From contig NZ_JAQOWX010000033.1 in NCBI RefSeq assembly GCF_028462495.1, forward strand, positions 1-46,093: DNA of 46,093 bases. Direction: 5' to 3'. Positions 23,097 through 31,685 of the stretch are shown here, one piece after another. Under the pieces are notes generated by a model. The model had not been told where the DNA came from and did no database searches. It saw only the letters and a list, made by a program, of their open reading frames with translations. The position numbers and the translations under genes were made by a program. This stretch comes from Roseateles_E sp005503085. Lineage in GTDB: Bacteria; Pseudomonadota; Gammaproteobacteria; Burkholderiales; Burkholderiaceae_C. The stretch's first letter is position 1. Each line of letters starts with the position of its first letter.

Positions 23097-24160
23097 TGCG
23101 GGTCTTCCACATCCATGGCGAGCAGTTCATCGAGCTGCAGATGCTGCCGGCGGACCTGCCGCCGGAAGGCTTTCTCTGGGTGGGCTGCGCACGCCAGGAA
23201 TTGCCGGAGCGGATCGGCGGCCTGCAGCAGCATCTGCAGGGCTGGGGCTGCGGCCCGCTGGTCGATCTGCATGTCTCCGACCTGCTGAACAGCCAGCTGC
23301 CCTCGCACTACGACTACACCTCCTGGTACGACCTGCTGGTGTTCCGTCGTCTGGCGGCGGCCGGCAAGGCGGGCGAGGCCTCGCCGCCCGCGCTGCTGAG
23401 CATAGACACCAGCCCGGTCGGCTTTGCGCTGTTCGACCGCGTGCTGATCAGCATCCATCCCGACGACTGCGCAGTGCGCGAGTATTTCGCCGCACGCATG
23501 GGCCAGCTCACGCAAGCCTCGGACTTCCGCGGCTCGGCCCGCCTGCCCAGCAACACCAGCGATCTGATGCTGCGCATGGTCAACCATATGGTGGACAGCT
23601 ATCTGGAGCTGCGCCGCCAGCTGACCCGGCAGCTGGTGGGCCTGCAGCAGGCCTTGATGGACCCGCGCAGCCGCTTCAGCGACTGGCAGCTGCTGCTCGA
23701 TGCGCGCAACAGCCTGCATCTGCTGGAAGACACTTGCGAGGACCAGCGCAGCGCGATCCAGGAATGGCTGGACGCGCTGGAGGACTGGCCGATGCCGGCC
23801 GAACCGCAGGGCCAGCGCGAGCGCGAGCTGCTGCGGGTGCGCTCGCGCGATGTGCTGGAGCATGTGGAGCGGGTGCTCAGCCATGTGCGGCGGCTGGAGT
23901 CTTCATCGGAATCGGCGGTGCAGATGCATTTCTCGGCGCTGAGCCACCGCACCAACGCCATCATGCGCACGCTGACCGTGCTGACCGCGATCTTTCTGCC
24001 GCTGAACCTGATCACCGGCATCTTCGGCATGAACTTCGATGCGCTGCCGCTGATCCACAACGCCAAGGGCGTGTGGATCGCCTTGGGACTGATGCTGGCG
24101 CTGGCCCTGGCGCTGGGCGCCTTCTTCTGGCGCAAGCGCTATCTGGGCACCCAGCGCTAG
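23096..24160 (+). CDS. corA: CorA-family divalent cation transporter
   Basis: A 354-residue inner-membrane Mg2+/Co2+ channel. A large N-terminal cytoplasmic alpha/beta domain is followed by a long helix (ELLRVRSRDVLEHVERVLSHVRRLE) and two C-terminal membrane helices. The pore signature GMN is present in TGIFGMNFDALPL between them. The last residues FFWRKRYLG are basic, as usual. The ATG at 23096 overlaps the hemB stop by one base, suggesting coupling; Mg-dependent HemB and a Mg channel would make a sensible pair. A TTG one codon upstream is less likely. The gene converges with ybeY. Confidence 0.93.
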   Translation: MRVFHIHGEQFIELQMLPADLPPEGFLWVGCARQELPERIGGLQQHLQGWGCGPLVDLHVSDLLNSQLPSHYDYTSWYDLLVFRRLAAAGKAGEASPPALLSIDTSPVGFALFDRVLISIHPDDCAVREYFAARMGQLTQASDFRGSARLPSNTSDLMLRMVNHMVDSYLELRRQLTRQLVGLQQALMDPRSRFSDWQLLLDARNSLHLLEDTCEDQRSAIQEWLDALEDWPMPAEPQGQRERELLRVRSRDVLEHVERVLSHVRRLESSSESAVQMHFSALSHRTNAIMRTLTVLTAIFLPLNLITGIFGMNFDALPLIHNAKGVWIALGLMLALALALGAFFWRKRYLGTQR

Positions 24161-24163
24161 CGC

Positions 24164-24606
24164 TCAGGCCTTCAGATAGGGATCGGCAAAGCCGAGCGCG
24201 ATCATGATCTCGCTCTCGCGCGCCTCCATGCACTCGGCCTCGTCGTCCTCTTCATGGTCGTAGCCCTGCGCATGCAGCGTGCCATGCACCAGCATGTGGG
24301 CATAGTGGGCGACCAGGTCCAGCCCCATCTCCTGCGCCTCGCGCTCGACCACCTCGGCACAGATCACCAGATCGGCCCCGACCACCGGCTCGTGGCTGTA
24401 GTCGAAGGTCAGCACATTGGTCGCGTAGTCCTTGCTGCGGAAGTCCTTGTTGAGCTGGCGACCCTCCTCGGCATCGACGATGCGCACCGCGATCTCGCCC
24501 GGCAACTCCAGCGCCGCGCGTATCCAGCGCGCCACCTTGTGGCGCGGCAGCAGGGCCTTGTGGCGCGGGTCGGCGAATTGCAGCGACAAGCTCAGTTCGG
24601 GGCGGC

Positions 24607-24610
<4 letters not shown>
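24164..24610 (-). CDS. ybeY: Endoribonuclease YbeY (rRNA maturation factor)
   Basis: A 148-residue single-strand endoribonuclease involved in 16S rRNA 3' maturation and ribosome quality control. The metal site HMLVHGTLHAQGYDHEEDDE contains the three family histidines. RQLNKDFRSKDYATNVLTF is the second conserved block. The ATG at 24610 overlaps the phoH stop (ATGA). The phoH-ybeY pairing is widely conserved and supports the call. Confidence 0.95.
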
Positions 24611-25575
<965 letters not shown>

Positions 25576-25671
25576 GGCGGGACTTTCGCAAGAGCTGCAG
25601 GCAAGGTGCGCATTGTCGCCGGGACATGCCCCAGGGCGGCCGCACCGCCGCCTCCTGCACAATCGCGCCCC

Positions 25672-27024
25672 ATGCGATTCAGACCTCCATTGATGCCGGG
25701 CGGCGGTGCGCTCGCCCTGCTGCTGCCGACCTGGGCCCTGGCACAGCCGGACCAGGCGCCTGTGGCCGCCCTCTGGCAGACGCTGCTGCCGCAGCTGCTG
25801 TGCGCGATGCTGGCGCTGATGGGGCTGATCCTGGCCCTGCTGTCACGCATCCATGCGCGCGAGCGCCATCTGGTCTTTCTCGCCGCCCTGATGGGGCTGT
25901 GGGTGCTGCGCTCGGCGCTGGACTGGATCGCGCTGCCGCAGCTCGGCGGGGACCGGCGCCTGCTGCTGTCGACCGCCTTGCTGCCCTGGCTGAGCCTGTG
26001 TCTGATCCAGTTCCTGCTGCGGCCCACCGGTGGCCAGCGGCCCTGGCTGGACCTGGTCCTGCCACTGCAGGCGGTGCTGGTGCCGCTGAGCCTGCTGCTC
26101 TTGCCGGCGCAGATGGCCATGCTGAGCCAGGCCTGGTCGGCCCTGCTGGTGCTGCAGGTGCTGGCCGCCATGGCCTGGCATCTGCGTGAGCGCCGCGACC
26201 AGGGGCTCAAGACCACCGTGCTGCTCGGGCTCGGTGCCATCGCGCTGCTGCTGGAGCTGGTGACGCCGTGGCGCCCGGCGACCATCGTGCTGCCGCTGCT
26301 GCTGCTGGCGCTGGGCTTGCGCATCATCCTGAACATCGCCCATGCCCGCGTCAACGCCGAGCACCTGCAGCTCGAACATGAGCAGCATGCGCAGGCCAAG
26401 GTGGCCGATATCGAGCGCAGCTTCAGCGAGATGGCCGAGCAGAAGTTGGAGCAGGTCACCGAGCGCGAGCGCAAGCGCATCGCCGCCGATCTGCACGACG
26501 ATCTGGGCGCCAAGCTGCTGACCATCGTGCACACCAGCGAGTCCGACCGCATCTCGACCCTGGCGCGTGAGGCGCTGGAGGAGATGCGCCTGTCGGTGCG
26601 CGGCCTGACCGGCAAGCCGGTGCAACTGCTGGACGCTTTGGGCGACTGGCGCGCCGAGGTCGTCTCGCGCCTGGGTCAGGCCAATATCCTGGCCGAGTGG
26701 AAGGCGCCCGCCGAAGAAGTGATCCACACCTTGCAGGCGCGCGCCTATGTGCAGACCACGCGCATCTTCCGCGAAGCCGTCAGCAACATCATCAAGCACA
26801 GCGGCGCCACCCATTGCGTGGTCAGCTGCACGGTGCTCGACGGTGATTTCCTGGTCGTGATCCAGGACAACGGCCAGGGCATCACGACCGAGCTGGACGG
26901 CCGGCTCGACAAGGGCCACGGCATGGCCAGCATGAAATCGCGTGCCAAGCAGATGCATGGGCAGTGCCTGGTCGAGTCCGGTCCGGGCTGGGGAACCGTG
27001 ATCCGCCTCACGATTCCGCTCTGA
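25672..27024 (+). CDS. NarL-type sensor histidine kinase (HisKA_3)
   Basis: A 450-residue kinase. Residues 1-25 look like a signal or first membrane helix, and about six more hydrophobic helices fill residues 35-225, with no large periplasmic sensor domain. A coiled segment leads to the phosphoacceptor ERERKRIAADLHDDLGAKLL, the HisKA_3 type. The ATPase domain has FREAVSNIIKHSGATHC (N-box), VVIQDNGQGI (G1) and KGHGMASMKSRAKQMHG (G2). The response regulator gene follows 91 bases later. The membrane-only sensor resembles kinases that read membrane or redox state, but the signal cannot be inferred. Confidence 0.88.
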   Translation: MRFRPPLMPGGGALALLLPTWALAQPDQAPVAALWQTLLPQLLCAMLALMGLILALLSRIHARERHLVFLAALMGLWVLRSALDWIALPQLGGDRRLLLSTALLPWLSLCLIQFLLRPTGGQRPWLDLVLPLQAVLVPLSLLLLPAQMAMLSQAWSALLVLQVLAAMAWHLRERRDQGLKTTVLLGLGAIALLLELVTPWRPATIVLPLLLLALGLRIILNIAHARVNAEHLQLEHEQHAQAKVADIERSFSEMAEQKLEQVTERERKRIAADLHDDLGAKLLTIVHTSESDRISTLAREALEEMRLSVRGLTGKPVQLLDALGDWRAEVVSRLGQANILAEWKAPAEEVIHTLQARAYVQTTRIFREAVSNIIKHSGATHCVVSCTVLDGDFLVVIQDNGQGITTELDGRLDKGHGMASMKSRAKQMHGQCLVESGPGWGTVIRLTIPL

Positions 27025-27115
27025 ACAGCCCCTGCTAAGGATTGAGGCATTGGCTTTTGCGCCGATAAAGGCTAAGTTGTCCCCCATCGGGCCACCGTCC
27101 ACACCGTACAAAACC

Positions 27116-27769
27116 ATGAACCATATTCTTTTGCTGGAAGACATTCCGGAGATCCGCGCCTGGCTCAAAGCCCTGGTCAAGCAGATCTTCGTCAACGCCC
27201 AGATCACCGAATGCTCGCGGGTGCAGGACGCTCTGAAGCAGGTGCAGACCCAGCGCTTCACGCTGGCCCTGCTGGACCTGGGTCTACCGGACGGTTCCGG
27301 CGTGGACGTGGTGGCGGCCTTGCGCGAGCAGCAGCCCGAGGTGCAGTCGGTCATCGTCACCATCCACGACGACGACGAGCACCTGTTCCCGGCCCTACAG
27401 GCCGGCGCCTTCGGCTATTTGCTGAAGGAGCAGTCACGCGAGCTGCTGGCCGAGCAGTTGCAGCGCATCAGCCAGGGCGAGCCGCCGCTGTCACCGTCGA
27501 TCGCGCGCAAGGTGATCGCCTATTTCGCCGCTCAGCGTCGGCCCCAGGCCGCAGCCCTGCTGCACGAGGTCTCGCTGACCGACCGGGAGACCGAGGTGCT
27601 GCTGCGGGTCGCCAAGGGCTACACCCTGCCCGAGATCGGCGTGCAGCTGGGTCTGAGCCGCCACACGATTGCCGACTATGTGAAGCAGATCTATCGCAAG
27701 CTGAATGTCAGCTCACGCGCGGAAGCTGCGCTGGAGGCGCAGCGCCTGGGTTTGTTTGGTCGGAACTGA
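27116..27769 (+). CDS. LuxR/NarL-family response regulator
   Basis: A 217-residue regulator. The receiver starts MNHILLLEDIPEIRAWL, has phospho-Asp in LALLDLGLPDGSG near 55, and the conserved Lys in GYLLKEQSRELL. The C-terminal LuxR helix-turn-helix reads LTDRETEVLLRVAKGYTLPEIGVQLGLSRHTIADYV. Helix positions and the linker are standard. The ATG at 27116 is preferred over a TTG at 27050 because it begins the receiver exactly. It is the likely partner of the kinase encoded before it; target genes are unknown. Confidence 0.92.
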   Translation: MNHILLLEDIPEIRAWLKALVKQIFVNAQITECSRVQDALKQVQTQRFTLALLDLGLPDGSGVDVVAALREQQPEVQSVIVTIHDDDEHLFPALQAGAFGYLLKEQSRELLAEQLQRISQGEPPLSPSIARKVIAYFAAQRRPQAAALLHEVSLTDRETEVLLRVAKGYTLPEIGVQLGLSRHTIADYVKQIYRKLNVSSRAEAALEAQRLGLFGRN

Positions 27770-27826
27770 GACTGATCGGGCCGGGTCGCGTGCTCGCAGT
27801 CGGTACGGGCCGACATAATCCGGTTC

Positions 27827-28396
27827 ATGATCGGAAGACTCACAGGCGTCATCGCGGAGAAATCGCCCCCGCAAATCCTCATCGATGTGCAGGGCGTCGG
27901 CTACGAGGTCGACGTGCCGATGAGCACTTTCTACAATCTGCCTGGATTGGGCGAGCGCGCCAGCCTGCTGACACATCTGAGCATCCGGGAGGATGCCCAT
28001 GTGCTGTTCGGCTTCCTGAGCGCCGAGGAGCGCAGCACCTTCCGCCAGCTGATCAAGATCAGCGGTGTCGGCCCCAAGATGGCCTTGTCGCTGCTGTCCG
28101 GCCTGTCGGTCGGCGAGCTCGCCCAGGCCGTCTCCAAGCAGGAGACCGGCCGCCTGGTCAAGGTGCCCGGCATCGGCAAGAAGACCGCCGAGCGCCTGCT
28201 GCTGGAACTCAAGGGCAAGCTCGGCCCCGATCTGGCGCTGCCGGTCAGCGTCGCCAATGACGCCCATGGCGACATCCTGCAGGCCCTGATCGCGCTGGGC
28301 TACTCCGACAAGGAAGCCGGTCTGGCGCTGAAATCGCTGCCGGCCGAGATCGGTGTCAGCGAAGGCATCAAGCTGGCGATGAAGAAACTCACATGA
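27827..28396 (+). CDS. ruvA: Holliday junction DNA helicase subunit RuvA
   Basis: A 189-residue subunit that binds four-way DNA junctions and loads RuvB. The N-terminal OB fold MIGRLTGVIAEKSPPQILIDVQGVGYEV is followed by two helix-hairpin-helix motifs (ISGVGPKMALSLLSG and VPGIGKKTAERLLLELKGK). The C-terminal RuvB-interacting domain (DILQALIALGYSDKEAGLAL) is present. The stop overlaps the ruvB start by 4 bases. Confidence 0.97.
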   Translation: MIGRLTGVIAEKSPPQILIDVQGVGYEVDVPMSTFYNLPGLGERASLLTHLSIREDAHVLFGFLSAEERSTFRQLIKISGVGPKMALSLLSGLSVGELAQAVSKQETGRLVKVPGIGKKTAERLLLELKGKLGPDLALPVSVANDAHGDILQALIALGYSDKEAGLALKSLPAEIGVSEGIKLAMKKLT

Positions 28397-29454
28397 GCAT
28401 ACAGACCGACAAGTTCGGCGACGCCCCTACGCCGCCGCGCGTGGTCAGCGCCGCCCCGAGCTCACCCAATGAAGAGGCGATCGAGCGCGCGCTGCGGCCC
28501 AAGCTGCTGGACGACTATGTCGGCCAGACCAAGGCGCGCGAGCAGCTGGAGATCTTCATCGGCGCGGCCCGCAAGCGCGACGAGGCCATGGACCATGTGC
28601 TGCTGTTCGGCCCGCCGGGCCTGGGCAAGACGACATTGAGCCACATCATCGCGGCCGAGCTGGGCGTCAATCTGCGCCAGACCTCGGGCCCGGTGCTGGA
28701 GAAGCCCAAGGACCTGGCCGCCATCCTGACCAATCTCGAGAAGAACGATGTGCTCTTCATCGACGAGATCCACCGGCTCTCCCCGGTGGTCGAGGAAATC
28801 CTCTACCCGGCGCTGGAGGACTACCAGATCGACATCATGATCGGCGAGGGCCCGGCCGCGCGCTCGATCAAGCTGGATCTGCAGCCCTTCACGCTGGTCG
28901 GCGCGACCACGCGGGCCGGCATGCTGACCAACCCGCTGCGCGACCGCTTCGGCATCGTCGCCCGGCTGGAGTTCTACACATCCGCCGAGTTGCAGCGCAT
29001 CGTGACCCGCTCGGCCGGCCTGCTGAATGCGCCGATCGATACCGAGGGTGCGCTGGAGATCGCACGCCGCTCACGCGGCACGCCCCGCATCGCCAACCGG
29101 CTGCTGCGCCGCGTGCGCGACTATGCCGATGTGAAAGGCGATGGCCGCATCAGCAAGAAGATCGCCGATCTGGCGCTGGCGATGCTGGATGTCGACCCGC
29201 AGGGCTTCGATCTGATGGACCGCAAGCTGCTGGAGGCGGTGGTGCATCGCTTCGATGGCGGCCCGGTCGGCCTGGACAATGTGGCCGCCGCGATCGGCGA
29301 AGAGCCCGGCACGATCGAGGATGTGATCGAGCCCTACCTGATCCAGCAGGGCTTTCTGCAGCGCACGCCGCGGGGCCGCATCGCGACCCTGGCCGCCTTC
29401 CGGCATCTGGGCGTGGCGCCGCCGAAGCAGGCCGGGCAGTTGTTCGACGAGTAG
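28393..29454 (+). CDS. ruvB: Holliday junction DNA helicase motor RuvB
   Basis: A 353-residue AAA+ ring motor for branch migration. Walker A is FGPPGLGKTTL, Walker B VLFIDEIHRLSP, sensor 1/arginine finger region VGATTRAGMLTNPLRDRFG. The C-terminal winged helix reads GTIEDVIEPYLIQQGFLQRTPRGR. The gene is coupled to ruvA by ATGA and ends at a strong bidirectional terminator 20 bases later. Confidence 0.97.
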   Translation: MSIQTDKFGDAPTPPRVVSAAPSSPNEEAIERALRPKLLDDYVGQTKAREQLEIFIGAARKRDEAMDHVLLFGPPGLGKTTLSHIIAAELGVNLRQTSGPVLEKPKDLAAILTNLEKNDVLFIDEIHRLSPVVEEILYPALEDYQIDIMIGEGPAARSIKLDLQPFTLVGATTRAGMLTNPLRDRFGIVARLEFYTSAELQRIVTRSAGLLNAPIDTEGALEIARRSRGTPRIANRLLRRVRDYADVKGDGRISKKIADLALAMLDVDPQGFDLMDRKLLEAVVHRFDGGPVGLDNVAAAIGEEPGTIEDVIEPYLIQQGFLQRTPRGRIATLAAFRHLGVAPPKQAGQLFDE

Positions 29455-29473
29455 ATCGACGCCAAACAGGCGT

Positions 29474-29501
29474 AAAAAAACCACCCGAAGGTGGTTTTTT
29501 T
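29474..29501. terminator. Bidirectional intrinsic terminator between ruvB and the porin gene
   Basis: Seven A, a CCACC-CGAA-GGTGG stem-loop and seven T form a symmetric structure that can end transcripts from both sides. It serves ruvAB on the plus strand and the porin gene on the minus strand, which converge here. Confidence 0.92.
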
Positions 29502-29517
29502 GCTTTTGATCCGGAGA

Positions 29518-30474
29518 TCAGAAGTTGTGGCGGATGCCGGCTGCCAGCGAGCTGAAGTCCTTGGACTCGACCTTGGCGTTCTGAGCGGTGTAGAAGCCAT
29601 ACACCTTGGTACGCTTGCTCAGGTTGTAGTTGTAGCCCAGCGTGAACTGGGTGGTCTTGCCTGCACCAACCAGACGGTCTTCCGGGTCGTTCTGACCAAT
29701 GGCAAAAGTGCCACGGCCTTGGGTAGCACCGAAGTTCACGTGGAACTCCGAAGCGCCCATGGTGTACATGCCCGACAGGCGATAGACGTTGCGGTTCTGA
29801 GCGCCGTCGTCGGCGCGCTGGTAGTAGGCGCCCACGGTGAAGGCACCCAGCTCGTACAGACCGCGCACGGCGATTTGCTTGGCATCGCCTTCCTTGCTGA
29901 AGCCGGCACCCAGGTGCAGCGGGCCGCCGACATAGTTGGCTGCCAGGTCGAACAGCTTTTCCTTACCGGCTGCACCTTCACCGGCCGACACCGAGGCGCT
30001 ACCGCTGAAGCCACCAACGGTCGGCGTGAAATAGCCGATCTTGTTGCTCGAACGGTAGGTCTTGAAGGCGTACAGAGCATCCGACGAGGTGCCGGTATCG
30101 TGGTTGTGCATGCTGATGTAGTCAGCGGTGGCAAAGTACGACTCGGGTGTGAAGTTGCCCAGGCGGACGGCACCGAAGGAACCAGCCAGTTGCACCCAGG
30201 CCTCACGGCCCCAGAAAGTGCCGGCAGCCTTGCCATCGTCGGAGTTCAGGCCGCTTTCCAGGTTGAACGAGGCCTTCAGACCGCCGCCCAGATCTTCCTG
30301 GCCCTTGAAGCCGAAGCGCGAGCTGTTGTTCTGCACGACGGCCGTACGGTCACCGTTGCCAACCTTCTGGCTTTCCACGGTGGTGTTGATACGACCGTAC
30401 AGGGTCACCGAGCTTTGTGCGAAAGCGGAGGCCGACACGGCGGCCAGTGCAGCGACGAGAGCAATCTTTTTCAT
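29518..30474 (-). CDS. Gram-negative general porin
   Basis: A 318-residue outer-membrane beta-barrel protein. The signal MKKIALVAALAAVSASAFAQ is followed by SSVTLYGRINTTVES, the classical first strand of betaproteobacterial trimeric porins. NNSSRFGFKGQEDLGGGLKASFNLE and WGREAWVQLAGSFGAVRLGNF are also signature strands, and the protein ends in FSSLAAGIRHNF with terminal Phe needed for barrel assembly. The ATG at 30474 is preferred: AAAAGG lies 6 bases upstream; an ATG immediately before it (30477) is possible. The leader holds a small hairpin (CCGGA/TCCGG, 30503-30520). AT content is higher than in neighbours, typical of highly expressed porin genes. Confidence 0.94.
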   Translation of the reverse strand: MKKIALVAALAAVSASAFAQSSVTLYGRINTTVESQKVGNGDRTAVVQNNSSRFGFKGQEDLGGGLKASFNLESGLNSDDGKAAGTFWGREAWVQLAGSFGAVRLGNFTPESYFATADYISMHNHDTGTSSDALYAFKTYRSSNKIGYFTPTVGGFSGSASVSAGEGAAGKEKLFDLAANYVGGPLHLGAGFSKEGDAKQIAVRGLYELGAFTVGAYYQRADDGAQNRNVYRLSGMYTMGASEFHVNFGATQGRGTFAIGQNDPEDRLVGAGKTTQFTLGYNYNLSKRTKVYGFYTAQNAKVESKDFSSLAAGIRHNF

Positions 30475-30656
30475 CATTTGCCTTTTAGGAGTTGAAGAGT
30501 TGCCGGACTGGATCATCCGGTCTTGTTCGCAATGTGGCCGCAGTATAAAAGTCCTAGGGTTTGACCGAGTGGCGGGCGACGCTAAATTGCAACAGTTCTG
30601 TGGTAAAGATGCAAACGTACGAATTGGCACTTGCGCTAGCGACGCTTCCCCTGTGC

Positions 30657-31304
30657 TCAGGCCGCCGTCTCGTCCAGGCTTAGCCCTTCGAGATGACCGT
30701 CGTCGTTCCAGCCGACCACGCTCAGCCCGGCCGCCGAGTAGAGCAGGCGGTTGATCGTGGCATTGCCCAGCACCCAGCTGCGCGGCGCCTGCAGACTCAG
30801 CCGCCGGCCGGCGCGGTGTAGACAGTCCATCACCCCGCCATGGGCGACGATCACGACGGTCTGCCCGGGATGGGCCTGGGCCAGGCCTTCGACGGTGGTG
30901 ACGGCGCGCTGATAGAAGTCCTGCAGGCTCTCGCCGCCCTCGGCCGCGAAATCGGGATCGCGCCGCCGCCAGCGCTCACTTTGCGCCGGCCATTGCTGCT
31001 CGATCTCGCTCCAGCTCAGGCCCTGAAAGATGCCAAAGCTGCGCTCCCGCAGCGCCGGCTCGGCCCTCAGTGACAGGCCGGTGGCGGCACCGATGGCCTC
31101 GGCCGTCTGCCAGGCGCGCGCCAGATCACTGCTGTAGATCGCGTCCAGGCGCTCGCCGGCCAGCGCTCGCCCGAGTCGCTGCGCCTGAGCCTGACCCAGT
31201 GCATTCAGCGGGATGTCGAGCTGGCCCTGGATGCGGCTTTCGCGGTTCCAGGCCGTTTCGCCATGCCGTACCGCCAGAATCGTCGTGGCGCTGTCCAGGC
31301 CCAT
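30657..31304 (-). CDS. Histidine phosphatase family protein (phosphoglycerate mutase-like)
   Basis: A 215-residue enzyme of the histidine phosphatase superfamily. The phosphohistidine motif AVRHGETAWN lies at about 12-20, the second catalytic His is in VIVAHGGVMDCLHR, and SDLARAWQTAEAI is the phosphate-pocket segment. The substrate may be a phosphosugar or cobalamin precursor (CobC-like); neither can be decided from sequence and no cobalamin genes are nearby. The start directly abuts the stop of the DUF1840 gene (TGAATG), so the two form a tight pair. Confidence 0.88.
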   Translation of the reverse strand: MGLDSATTILAVRHGETAWNRESRIQGQLDIPLNALGQAQAQRLGRALAGERLDAIYSSDLARAWQTAEAIGAATGLSLRAEPALRERSFGIFQGLSWSEIEQQWPAQSERWRRRDPDFAAEGGESLQDFYQRAVTTVEGLAQAHPGQTVVIVAHGGVMDCLHRAGRRLSLQAPRSWVLGNATINRLLYSAAGLSVVGWNDDGHLEGLSLDETAA

Positions 31305-31634
31305 TCAGGCGCCCCAGACCACGTCGTGCCGCTCCGCCAGGCTCAGCCGCATCATCTCCAGCAAAGGCCAGGCGCGCTGGCGCAGGCTGATGCCCTCGCG
31401 CTTCGGAGCCGGCTCGCCAGCCGCCTGGGCCTCGGCCTGCAGCCGGGCGAATTCGGCCTCGTCCTCGGCTACCGCCTGCTCCAGCGCCGAGATCGCGGCG
31501 CCGAGCTGGGCCTGGGTCACGATGCCCTGGGCTGCGGGCTCGCGCCCCATCAGCCGCAGCAGCTGCTCGCCGTTGGGGCCCATCATGATCACGTCGGCCG
31601 CAGCCGCAGATTTGAATTTGTAGATCACGGCCAT
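31305..31634 (-). CDS. DUF1840-family protein
   Basis: A 109-residue protein recognised from MAVIYKFKSAAAADVIMMGPNGEQLLRLMGRE at the N-terminus and LRQRAWPLLEMMRLSLAERHDVVWG at the C-terminus, both typical of DUF1840, a family found mainly in Burkholderiales. The middle is a charged helical linker with Glu and Ala. No function is known. The start at 31634 is preferred over a GTG-type extension at 31658. Confidence 0.85.
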   Translation of the reverse strand: MAVIYKFKSAAAADVIMMGPNGEQLLRLMGREPAAQGIVTQAQLGAAISALEQAVAEDEAEFARLQAEAQAAGEPAPKREGISLRQRAWPLLEMMRLSLAERHDVVWGA

Positions 31635-31685
31635 GCTCCTTGTGTCAGAGCCGACCATTGTGCCGTTTGAAATGTAACCGCCGTC

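Noticed and set aside
27814..27819. CATAAT as the -10 box of ruvA
   Set aside because: It would start transcription at the ruvA ATG and no -35 is present; readthrough from the response regulator gene 57 bases upstream is simpler.
30542..30547. Minus-strand TATACT as the -10 of the porin gene
   Set aside because: No matching -35 hexamer lies 16-18 bases upstream, so only a weak promoter call could be made.
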